In this document: one piece after another, positions 1 through 7,634 of the stretch
Position numbering within the stretch: the stretch's first letter is position 1
How the letters are laid out: each line of letters opens with the position of its first letter
Origin: Tepidimonas sp.
GTDB taxonomy: Bacteria; Pseudomonadota; Gammaproteobacteria; Burkholderiales; Burkholderiaceae_C
DNA length: 22,984 nucleotides
Assembly (NCBI GenBank): GCA_025054905.1
Contig: JANWZF010000297.1
Span: 1 to 22,984, forward strand
Reading direction: 5' to 3'
The notes under the pieces: model-generated
Told to the model about the DNA's origin: nothing
The model's database searches: none
What the model saw: only the letters and a program-made list of their open reading frames with translations
Translations under genes and position numbers: made by a program

Positions 1-141
1 GTACTTCTTGGCCTGACCACCATACTTGGCCGCCAGCACCGTCGTGATCGCCGCCGTCAGCGTCGTCTTGCCATGGTCCACGTGACCAATCGTGCCCACG
101 TTGACGTGCGGCTTGGTCCGCTCGAATTTTTCCTTTGCCAT
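1..141 (-). CDS. tuf: Elongation factor Tu, N-terminal fragment (cut by window edge)
   Basis: EF-Tu is the GTPase that carries aminoacyl-tRNA to the ribosomal A site in the cytoplasm. Only the first 47 codons lie in the window; the reading frame runs off the left edge. The visible protein begins MAKEKFERTKPHVNVGTIGH and contains the P-loop GHVDHGKTT at about residues 19-27, which separates EF-Tu from the related EF-G. The ATG at 139-141 is preceded by a purine-rich GGAAAGG stretch at usual Shine-Dalgarno distance. It is the last str-operon gene visible, 127 bp after fusA, and that gap holds a strong predicted RNA fold. Bacteria of this group often carry two tuf copies; which copy this is cannot be decided here. 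Confidence 0.97.
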   Translation of the reverse strand, partial: MAKEKFERTKPHVNVGTIGHVDHGKTTLTAAITTVLAAKYGGQAKKY

Positions 142-189
142 TGCGAAAGCCTTTCCGATCAAAGAACGCTCGCCCGTGCCTGCGGTTTA

Positions 190-254
190 CGTCTGCGGCC
201 CGGGCCGGCCACGGGCAGCCGGCCCACCGCCCACACGGGGCGGTGCCGCAGACG
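190..254 (-). other. Predicted three-way-junction RNA fold in the fusA-tuf gap
   Basis: Three nested perfect inverted repeats are seen. The outer stem pairs 190-199 with 245-254 (10 bp). Inside it lie a 7-bp hairpin (226-232 with 238-244, 5-nt loop) and an 8-bp hairpin (202-209 with 218-225, 8-nt loop). The helices abut with only two unpaired bases (200-201). The 8-nt loop (210-217) is complementary to 171-178 just 3' of the fold on the transcript, seven Watson-Crick pairs plus one G-U, so a pseudoknot is possible. There is no U-tract, so it is not a standard terminator. A role in processing or in setting tuf expression is inference. I do not recognise it as a named RNA family. Confidence 0.6.
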
Positions 255-268
255 GCCAACGCAGCGCT

Positions 269-2371
<2,103 letters not shown>

Positions 2372-2399
2372 GGGAAAAGCTCCAGATGCTCAATGGGCC

Positions 2400-2441
2400 A
2401 AGCCCGCCGTCCGGGACACCAGGGGATGGGGCGGCGGGCTT
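2400..2441 (-). repeat. Intercistronic hairpin between rpsG and fusA
   Basis: A perfect 10-bp inverted repeat pairs 2400-2409 with 2432-2441 across a 22-nt C-rich loop on the transcript. It lies between the rpsG stop and the fusA Shine-Dalgarno. No T-tract follows on the coding strand, so termination is not expected. mRNA stabilisation or processing is an inference. Confidence 0.55.
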
Positions 2442-2478
2442 GACGTGGAACCGACGGCGGACGGGTCGGGCCGGCGGG

Positions 2479-2949
2479 TCAGAAGCGGAAGTGGCTGAAG
2501 GCCTTGTTGGCCTCGGCCATGCGGTGCACTTCGTCGCGCTTCTTCATCGCGCCACCGCGGCCCTCGGTGGCTTCGATCAGCTCGTTGGCCAGGCGCAGCG
2601 CCATCGATTTCTCGCTGCGCTTGCGCGCGGCCTGCTTGATCCAGCGCATCGACAGCGCCAGGCGGCGCACCGGCCGCACTTCCACCGGCACCTGGTAGTT
2701 GGCGCCACCGACACGGCGGGACTTGACCTCCACCAGCGGTTTGACATTGTTGATGGCGGTGGAGAAGATCTCCAGCGGGTCTTTGCCGGTCTTCTTCTCG
2801 ATGTGCTCCAGCGCACCGTAGACGATGCGCTCAGCCACCGCTTTTTTGCCGCTCTCCATGATGACGTTCATGAACTTGGAGAGCTCGACGTTGCCGTACT
2901 TCGGATCCGGCAGGATTTCGCGTTTGGGGACTTCGCGACGACGTGGCAT
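2479..2949 (-). CDS. rpsG: 30S ribosomal protein S7
   Basis: S7 is the primary binding protein that nucleates assembly of the 30S head and contacts tRNA at the E site. The 156-aa product has the expected length and starts with the family signature MPRRREVPKREILPDPKYGN. The conserved GGANYQVPVEV segment and the C-terminal NKAFSHFRF are present. The ATG is preceded by an AAGGAC Shine-Dalgarno. It sits between rpsL and fusA as in the canonical str operon. In E. coli S7 represses this operon by binding the rpsL-rpsG gap. Here that gap is 199 bp with two inverted repeats, so a similar autoregulatory site is possible but not shown. Confidence 0.99.
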   Translation of the reverse strand: MPRRREVPKREILPDPKYGNVELSKFMNVIMESGKKAVAERIVYGALEHIEKKTGKDPLEIFSTAINNVKPLVEVKSRRVGGANYQVPVEVRPVRRLALSMRWIKQAARKRSEKSMALRLANELIEATEGRGGAMKKRDEVHRMAEANKAFSHFRF

Positions 2950-3033
2950 GATGATGTCCTTTTTGCTTCAGTTGGCGGCCTTTGGCGGGCCGACCGCGAG
3001 AACCCAACCGACGGGGCCTCACTTACTCGACCT

Positions 3034-3102
3034 CCGCGCCCTGCGCGGGGTCACCCTGTCGAAACGCTCGCCAAACCCAGCATTTCGACACCGAGGCGTG
3101 AC
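3034..3102 (-). repeat. Inverted repeats in the rpsL-rpsG gap
   Basis: Two perfect inverted repeats are seen. Arms 3057-3064 and 3083-3090 (TGTCGAAA / TTTCGACA) enclose 18 nt, flanked by outer GTCAC (3050-3054) and GTGAC (3098-3102). A second 6-bp stem pairs 3034-3039 with 3043-3048. The 199-bp gap is long for this operon. It is the position where S7 binds its own mRNA in E. coli; equivalence is inference only. Confidence 0.45.
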
Positions 3103-3148
3103 AGCCGTGTGAACCACGACGGCCTGCGCACGCATGAAACAGCGCCTG

Positions 3149-3526
3149 TCAGGCCTTCTTCGGCCGCTTGGCACCGTATTTGGAGCGACCCTGCTTGCGG
3201 TCCTTGACGCCTTGCAGGTCCAGCGAGCCACGCACGATGTGGTAGCGCACACCTGGCAGGTCCTTCACACGGCCGCCGCGCACCAGCACCACGCTGTGCT
3301 CCTGCAGATTGTGGCCTTCACCGCCGATGTAGGAGATGACCTCAAAACCGTTGGTCAGACGCACCTTGGCGACCTTGCGCAGCGCCGAGTTCGGCTTCTT
3401 GGGCGTCGTGGTGTACACCCGGGTGCACACCCCGCGCCGCTGCGGGCAGTTCTGCATCGCCGGGCTCTTGGATTTGGGGCGTTCCGCCGTGCGCCCGTGG
3501 CGAACGAGTTGGTTGATGGTTGGCAT
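3149..3526 (-). CDS. rpsL: 30S ribosomal protein S12
   Basis: S12 lies at the decoding centre of the 30S subunit and controls translational accuracy. The 125-aa protein has the usual length, with signature MPTINQLVRHGR at the N-terminus and the TPKKPNSALRK loop at residues 41-51. Lys43 and Lys88 and Pro91 in VKDLPGVRYH match the streptomycin-sensitive wild type. The ATG is preceded by AGGGAC a few bases upstream. It is the first gene of the str operon, with a predicted sigma-70 promoter and a 5' hairpin between it and the convergently spaced dacC stop, which lies 142 bp upstream on the same strand. It is an ordinary copy. Confidence 0.99.
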   Translation of the reverse strand: MPTINQLVRHGRTAERPKSKSPAMQNCPQRRGVCTRVYTTTPKKPNSALRKVAKVRLTNGFEVISYIGGEGHNLQEHSVVLVRGGRVKDLPGVRYHIVRGSLDLQGVKDRKQGRSKYGAKRPKKA

Positions 3527-3560
3527 ATCGTCCCTAAACGCGAAAAGATTCGATTGACCC

Positions 3561-3580
3561 TTCGGAAAGATCGTTCCGAA
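3561..3580 (-). promoter_or_regulatory. 5' leader hairpin of the str mRNA
   Basis: A perfect 7-bp stem (3561-3567 with 3574-3580) closes a 6-nt loop. It lies only a few bases downstream of the predicted transcription start near 3583, so the str mRNA would begin with a hairpin. Protection of the 5' end against RNase E is a plausible inference. Confidence 0.45.
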
Positions 3581-3589
3581 AAGCCCTCA

Positions 3590-3618
3590 ATGGTAGCATG
3601 GCAGCATCGCCCATGCAA
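3590..3618 (-). promoter_or_regulatory. Predicted sigma-70 promoter of the str operon
   Basis: On the minus strand TTGCAT (3613-3618) is followed by a 17-bp spacer and TACCAT (3590-3595), with an extended -10 TGC directly before the hexamer. The predicted start is near 3583, about 57 nt before rpsL. The -35 lies in the second of two 9-bp direct repeats (3614-3622 and 3628-3636). Confidence 0.55.
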
Positions 3619-3668
3619 GGGCGACCCTGCAAGGGCAAGCTCAGCCGTGGCCCCTCAGCCCGGCGGCC

Positions 3669-4901
3669 TCAACGGATCCACAGCCGCAACGCCCCCCATA
3701 GCCGCCCGAGCAACCCGGCTTCCTCCACCGTCTCCAGAACCTGCAACGGCACCTCGGCCAACGGCTCCCCGCCGGCCGACAGCACGCGCAGCGTGCCCAG
3801 CGGCTGCCCCGCCTGCAGCGGCGCCACCAAAGGGTCAGGACGCACCAGCTCGGTGCGCAGCCCCTTGGCCAGCCCGGCCGGCACGGCCACCACCACCCCT
3901 TGCGCACGCCCGAGCTTGACCGTGCTGCTGCGCCCTTTCCACACCGGCGGGGTGGCCACGGGTGCCCCCGGCGCGCTCAGCCGCACGGCCTCAAACGCCG
4001 TGTAACCCCAGTTGAGCAGCTTCTGGCTCTCCACCGCGCGCGCATTTTCGCTGGCCGCCCCCAGCACCACGCTGATCAGGCGTCGCTGACCCGCCGGCCC
4101 CTCTCCCAGCCCGGGCACCGGCCGCCGCGCGGTGGCCACCAGGCAGTAGCCGGCTGCCGCGGTGTGGCCCGTCTTCAGACCATCGACGGTGGGATCGCGG
4201 AACAGCAGCAGGTTGCGGTTGGTCTCGTTGGCCGCCGGGGTGCCCGGGTAGCGGTAACGTTGGATCGCGTAGTAGCCGACGTACTGCGGAAAGTCCTGCA
4301 TCAGCCGCGCCGCCAGCGTGGCCAGATCACGCGCGGTGGTCAGGTGCCCCGGGGCGGTCAGGCCCTCGGGATTTTTGTAGGTGGTGCGCGTCAGCCCAAG
4401 TGCACGCGCCTGCTGGTTCATCAGCTCGACAAAACGCTCCACCGAGCCGGCCACCCCCTCGGCCAGCGCCACCGTGGCATCGTTGCCAGACTGCACGATC
4501 ATGCCCTTGAGCAGATCTTCCACCGGGACCTGCATGCGCGGCTCGATGAACATGCGCGAGCCCGGCATCTTCCAGGCCCGCTCGCTGACCGGCAGCGTCT
4601 GCTGCAGCGACAGACGGCCGGCCTGGAGCGCATCGAAGACCAGGTAGGCCGTCATCAGCTTGGTCAGCGACGCTGGCTCGACCCGCTCATCCGGATCCTT
4701 GGCCGCCAGGATCTGACCTGACGTGGCGTCGTACAGCAACCAGGCCCGCGCGGCGATTTCAGGCGGCGTGGGCGTCTGCGCGTGCGCCATGCGCGCGCCC
4801 CCGATGGCCACGGCCCACAGCAGCGCCAGCGCCAACCCCAGCGCCTGCCAACCCCCGCGCCCCCACCGGCGCAGCCCGACCTCGACGATGATTGCCTTCA
4901 T
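3669..4901 (-). CDS. dacC: D-alanyl-D-alanine carboxypeptidase (PBP5/6 family)
   Basis: This low-molecular-weight penicillin-binding protein removes the terminal D-Ala from peptidoglycan pentapeptides in the periplasm. The 410-aa product carries a hydrophobic signal segment at about residues 19-36 and a likely cleavage after AHA at 39-41. The active-site motifs are SLTK at 78-81 (Ser78 nucleophile), SGN at 138-140 and KTG at 243-245. A C-terminal PBP5 domain follows and ends in LWGALRLWIR, a likely amphipathic membrane anchor. I chose the ATG at 4901 because GGAG sits 5 nt upstream; an upstream in-frame start would add 24 residues before the signal peptide. It is the last gene of the hemJ string, 58 bp after the hydrolase. 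dacA, dacC and dacD cannot be separated by eye. Confidence 0.93.
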   Translation of the reverse strand: MKAIIVEVGLRRWGRGGWQALGLALALLWAVAIGGARMAHAQTPTPPEIAARAWLLYDATSGQILAAKDPDERVEPASLTKLMTAYLVFDALQAGRLSLQQTLPVSERAWKMPGSRMFIEPRMQVPVEDLLKGMIVQSGNDATVALAEGVAGSVERFVELMNQQARALGLTRTTYKNPEGLTAPGHLTTARDLATLAARLMQDFPQYVGYYAIQRYRYPGTPAANETNRNLLLFRDPTVDGLKTGHTAAAGYCLVATARRPVPGLGEGPAGQRRLISVVLGAASENARAVESQKLLNWGYTAFEAVRLSAPGAPVATPPVWKGRSSTVKLGRAQGVVVAVPAGLAKGLRTELVRPDPLVAPLQAGQPLGTLRVLSAGGEPLAEVPLQVLETVEEAGLLGRLWGALRLWIR

Positions 4902-4959
4902 CCCCGCTCCGTCAACCCTTGACCTCCCGCGCGTCCTCTGGGCGCTAAGCCCCATGCCT

Positions 4960-5589
4960 TCACGCCAGCGCACGCAGGTGCTGCATCACCAGCCGCTTCA
5001 GCAGCGGCAGGCGGCCGTGAAAAAAATGTTCCCCACCGGGCACCACTGTCACCGGCAGGCTTTGCGGACGCGCCCAGTCCAGCACCGCCGCCAGCGGCAC
5101 GGTGTCGTCCTGCTCCCCGTGCACGATCAGCGTGCGCGCCGCCAGCTCGTCGGCCAACGTCGGCAGGACAAAGCGGCTGGCCGCCGGCCCCACCAGCACC
5201 AGCGCCTGCGGCACCCGCGACGCCATCAACCGCTGCGCGGCACACGCCGCCACATAGCCGCCGAACGAAAAGCCGCCCAACACCAGTGGCCCGTCGGCCG
5301 CCACCGCCTGCACCACGGCGAGCAGATCGTCGACTTCGCCCACGCCGTGGTCGTGCACCCCGGAGCTGGCCCCCACCCCGCGGAAGTTGAAACGCACCGC
5401 GCACCAGCCCTGCTGCACGCAGGCGCGCGCCAGGGTTTGCACCACCTTGTTGTGCAGCGTGCCGCCAAACAGCGGATGAGGGTGGGCAAGGACCGCCACG
5501 CCGGCGGCTTGCTGCGCTGGATGGTCCAGCGCCAGCTCCAGCACACCCGCGGGGCCGGGGATGAGGCGCGTCTCGGTGTGCGCGTTCAT
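4960..5589 (-). CDS. Alpha/beta hydrolase family protein
   Basis: The 209-aa protein is a small alpha/beta hydrolase of the dienelactone-hydrolase-like group. The substrate is unknown. The nucleophile elbow GFSFGG is at residues 106-111 (Ser108), the acid is Asp161 or Asp162 in HGEQDD, and the base is probably His188 in GGEHFFH. An N-terminal AHPHPLFGG stretch (35-43) is typical of this subgroup and shapes the oxyanion hole. There is no signal peptide, so it is cytoplasmic. I chose the ATG at 5589, which has AAGGTG 9 nt upstream; a GTG at 5601 would add four residues and begin two bases after the upstream stop. It is translated close behind the ferredoxin-like gene and precedes dacC. Confidence 0.88.
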   Translation of the reverse strand: MNAHTETRLIPGPAGVLELALDHPAQQAAGVAVLAHPHPLFGGTLHNKVVQTLARACVQQGWCAVRFNFRGVGASSGVHDHGVGEVDDLLAVVQAVAADGPLVLGGFSFGGYVAACAAQRLMASRVPQALVLVGPAASRFVLPTLADELAARTLIVHGEQDDTVPLAAVLDWARPQSLPVTVVPGGEHFFHGRLPLLKRLVMQHLRALA

Positions 5590-5603
5590 CGGCGCGGGCA
5601 CCT

Positions 5604-5948
5604 TCAGCGACCGACCTCCGGCGGCAGCCGCAGCCGTTCGACCACCACCCCGTCGCGCAGGTGCGAGCTGACGATCTCGTCGATGTCGGCCTGGTCGACG
5701 TAGGTGTACCAGACGCCTTCCGGATAAACCACCGCCACCGGCCCGCCGGCGCAGCGGTCCAGGCAGCCGGCACGGTTGACCCGCACCTGACCCGGCCCGG
5801 CCAGCCCCAGCGCCTTGACGCGCGCCTTGCAGTGCTCAAACGCCTGCTGGGCGCCATGCTGCGCGCAGCAGGCCTGGCCCCCTTCGCGCTCGTTGAGGCA
5901 GAAAAAGATATGGTGCCGGTAATAGCCCGGCGCGGCAGGTTCGCTCAT
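5604..5948 (-). CDS. Thioredoxin-like [2Fe-2S] ferredoxin domain protein
   Basis: This 114-aa cytoplasmic protein resembles the small thioredoxin-fold [2Fe-2S] ferredoxins related to the NuoE C-terminal domain. The likely cluster ligands are Cys17, Cys28 (or Cys27), Cys62 and Cys66, the last pair in RAGCLDRCAGGP. The conserved C-terminal VVYPEGVWY strand follows. It probably carries electrons, but no partner is known. Its ATG overlaps the vanZ-like stop codon by four bases (ATGA at 5945-5948), which indicates translational coupling, and the hydrolase start follows within 15 bp. Many betaproteobacteria carry a similar ferredoxin annotated as '(2Fe-2S) ferredoxin domain-containing protein'; its role there is not established to my knowledge. 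Confidence 0.88.
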   Translation of the reverse strand: MSEPAAPGYYRHHIFFCLNEREGGQACCAQHGAQQAFEHCKARVKALGLAGPGQVRVNRAGCLDRCAGGPVAVVYPEGVWYTYVDQADIDEIVSSHLRDGVVVERLRLPPEVGR

Positions 5949-7087
5949 GGGCGTGGATTGTAGGGGGCCAGCGCCAGCCGCAGCGCCGCCCCCATCGCCA
6001 GCAGCGGCCAGGCCACGTTCCAGCCGCGCAGCACGCCATGCAGATGCAGGAAGCGGACATCGTCCCAGGGTCGCATCCACTCGGCCAGGTAGGGCGGCGG
6101 CGGCGCACGGTTGAGCAGGGTCAGCATCACGGCGCCCACCAGCAGCGCGGCCACCGCCGCCGCGCGCGCGCCCAGCGCCAACGCCAGCACGCCCATCCCC
6201 GCGGCGGCCACCAGACCGGCTTGCACCGCCGGTGTCAGCCAGGCGGCGGCGTGGATCGGGCCCAACGCCAGCGCCGAGGTCATCGTCCCCAGCGCCAGGG
6301 CCAACACCGCCAGCAGCAGCGCCCACAGCGCGCGCTGCCACCGCTGGCGCAGGCTTGCGTAGCCCAGCAACAGGGGCAGCAGCACCGCCAGCGCGACCAA
6401 TGCGGCCTCGCCCAGCGGGCTGGGCGGCACGGCCGCACTGGGGGGCGGCAGCCAGTGCTGCCACGGCGTGGCGGCCAGGGCCTCGTGCAGCGCCGCCTCC
6501 AGCGCCGGCCAGCCGTGCCCCACCCCCAACGGCACCGGAGCCGGCACCAGCACCGCCGCCGGCCACAGCAGCAGCAGCGCCCAGGCCGGCTGCGCCCCCG
6601 GCTGCTGCCAGGCCTGCCGAAACTGCATCCACGAGCCCAACAGCCGCCCGCGCAACAAAGCCCACGCCAGCAGCGCACCCAGCCCGGCGCCGGCCGTGTT
6701 GAGCAGCCAGTCGGCCTGCGACGGCACCCGCCGCGGCAAATAGCTCTGCAAGCCCTCCAGCAGGAGCGACAGCAACGCTGGCGCCAGCCAGCCCAGCCAC
6801 CCCGCGGCCCGCCCCATGCCCGAGCGCGCCAGCGCCACCGTCGCCAGCAAGCCCAGCGGCACGTAGCCGGCCAGGTTGCTCAGCACATCGAAGCGCGTCA
6901 GGTAGCGCGGCCACGGCGCCAGCAAAAACGCCCACGGCGCCACGCCCTGGTCGCGCCAGCCCTCAAACGGATACAGGCTGGCGTACAGCACCAGCAGCGT
7001 GTAGCCGCCGAGCAAAGGCCAGGCCAGCGAGCCGTGCCGCACCCTCCGCTCCACGCTGGCGTGGGGACGCGCCGGACGGCGGCCCAT
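5945..7087 (-). CDS. VanZ-family membrane protein with long C-terminal extension
   Basis: The 380-aa protein is strongly hydrophobic. The VanZ-like region covers about residues 20-150, with DVLSNLAGYVPLGLL and the LLEGLQSYLPRRVPSQ...DWLLNTAGAGLG signature (conserved E, Q, R, D and N). VanZ itself gives teicoplanin resistance by an unknown mechanism; most chromosomal relatives have no assigned role. A second half with further hydrophobic segments at about 170-350 makes it more than twice the length of simple VanZ proteins. I chose the ATG at 7087, four bases after the hemJ stop; the frame stays open upstream but only as an overlap with hemJ. It overlaps the ferredoxin start by four bases. Function is not assigned. 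Confidence 0.85.
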   Translation of the reverse strand: MGRRPARPHASVERRVRHGSLAWPLLGGYTLLVLYASLYPFEGWRDQGVAPWAFLLAPWPRYLTRFDVLSNLAGYVPLGLLATVALARSGMGRAAGWLGWLAPALLSLLLEGLQSYLPRRVPSQADWLLNTAGAGLGALLAWALLRGRLLGSWMQFRQAWQQPGAQPAWALLLLWPAAVLVPAPVPLGVGHGWPALEAALHEALAATPWQHWLPPPSAAVPPSPLGEAALVALAVLLPLLLGYASLRQRWQRALWALLLAVLALALGTMTSALALGPIHAAAWLTPAVQAGLVAAAGMGVLALALGARAAAVAALLVGAVMLTLLNRAPPPPYLAEWMRPWDDVRFLHLHGVLRGWNVAWPLLAMGAALRLALAPYNPRP

Positions 7088-7091
7088 CGCT

Positions 7092-7520
7092 TCAGAAGGG
7101 CTTGACCACCACCAGCGCCACCGCCACCACCAGCAGCAGCACCGGCAGCTCGTTGAACCAGCGGAACCACACATGGCTGCGCTGGTTGCGCCCCTCTTCA
7201 AAAGAGCGCAGCAGGCGCGCGCAGGCGTGGTGATAACCCAGCAGAACCAACACCACGGCCAGCTTGGCATGCAGCCAGCCGTTGCCCGGCCCACGGCCGA
7301 TGCCATAACCCAGCCACAGCCACAGCCCTAGCCCCAAGGCGGGCACGGCCAGCAGCGTCATGAACCGCAGCAGCTTGCGCGCCATCAGCAGCAGCCGTTC
7401 ACGCTCGGCACTGCTGTCGGCCGGCACCAGCGCCAGGTTGACGAAGATGCGCGGCAAGTAAAACAGCCCCGCAAACCAGCTGGCGACAAAGACGATATGA
7501 AAAGTTTTGACCCACAGCAT
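7092..7520 (-). CDS. hemJ: HemJ-type protoporphyrinogen IX oxidase (CopD/UPF0093 family)
   Basis: HemJ oxidises protoporphyrinogen IX to protoporphyrin IX in the penultimate step of heme synthesis and sits in the inner membrane. The 142-aa protein has the family's usual length and about four membrane segments. The N-terminal MLWVKTFHIV with His8, the FAGLFYLPRIFV stretch and WLHAKLAVV in the third segment match the conserved His, Arg and Lys positions of the family. I chose the ATG at 7520 because the family starts here and a -10-like TACACT lies exactly 8 nt before it, so the transcript may be leaderless; an upstream start would add nine residues. It heads a minus-strand string and is divergent from glcE. 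Confidence 0.88.
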   Translation of the reverse strand: MLWVKTFHIVFVASWFAGLFYLPRIFVNLALVPADSSAERERLLLMARKLLRFMTLLAVPALGLGLWLWLGYGIGRGPGNGWLHAKLAVVLVLLGYHHACARLLRSFEEGRNQRSHVWFRWFNELPVLLLVVAVALVVVKPF

Positions 7521-7528
7521 GGCCCGGG

Positions 7529-7557
7529 AGTGTAGGCCAGCGGCCAAACCGCCTGAA
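7529..7557 (-). promoter_or_regulatory. Predicted promoter of hemJ, leaderless type
   Basis: On the minus strand TACACT (7529-7534) lies 8 nt before the hemJ ATG. The matching -35 at 17-bp spacing, TTCAGG (7552-7557), is weak. The predicted start falls within two bases of the ATG and no Shine-Dalgarno is seen. Confidence 0.45.
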
Positions 7558-7561
7558 CTAG

Positions 7562-7581
7562 AGCGCCTTCTTCACGGCGCT
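7562..7581. promoter_or_regulatory. Inverted repeat between divergent hemJ and glcE promoters
   Basis: AGCGCC (7562-7567) and GGCGCT (7576-7581) form a perfect 6-bp inverted repeat with an 8-bp spacer. It lies between the two predicted -35 boxes, centred about 61 bp upstream of the predicted glcE start. It could be an operator; the binding protein is unknown. Confidence 0.3.
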
Positions 7582-7597
7582 TGAGCAAAATCTTCAC

Positions 7598-7626
7598 TTG
7601 GGCGCAAACGGCGGCCCCGCTACGAT
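7598..7626 (+). promoter_or_regulatory. Predicted sigma-70 promoter of glcEF, leaderless type
   Basis: TTGGGC (7598-7603), a 17-bp spacer and TACGAT (7621-7626) form a good sigma-70 match. Eight bases separate the -10 from the glcE ATG at 7635, so the transcript would start at or within two bases of the start codon. No Shine-Dalgarno is seen. Confidence 0.55.
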
Positions 7627-7634
7627 ACGCGCCC

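Noticed and set aside
190..254. fusA-tuf inverted repeats as an intrinsic terminator
   Set aside because: No T-run follows on the minus strand, and tuf downstream belongs to the same operon, so a simple terminator does not fit.
3057..3090. Inverted repeat as insertion sequence ends or a mobile element
   Set aside because: The arms are 8 bp around 18 bp, with no transposase and no flanking target duplication recognised.
5945..7306. Longer vanZ-like product starting at 7306
   Set aside because: The extra 73 residues lie inside hemJ in another frame, are Trp/Cys-rich and unlike VanZ proteins; the ATG at 7087 fits the hemJ stop.
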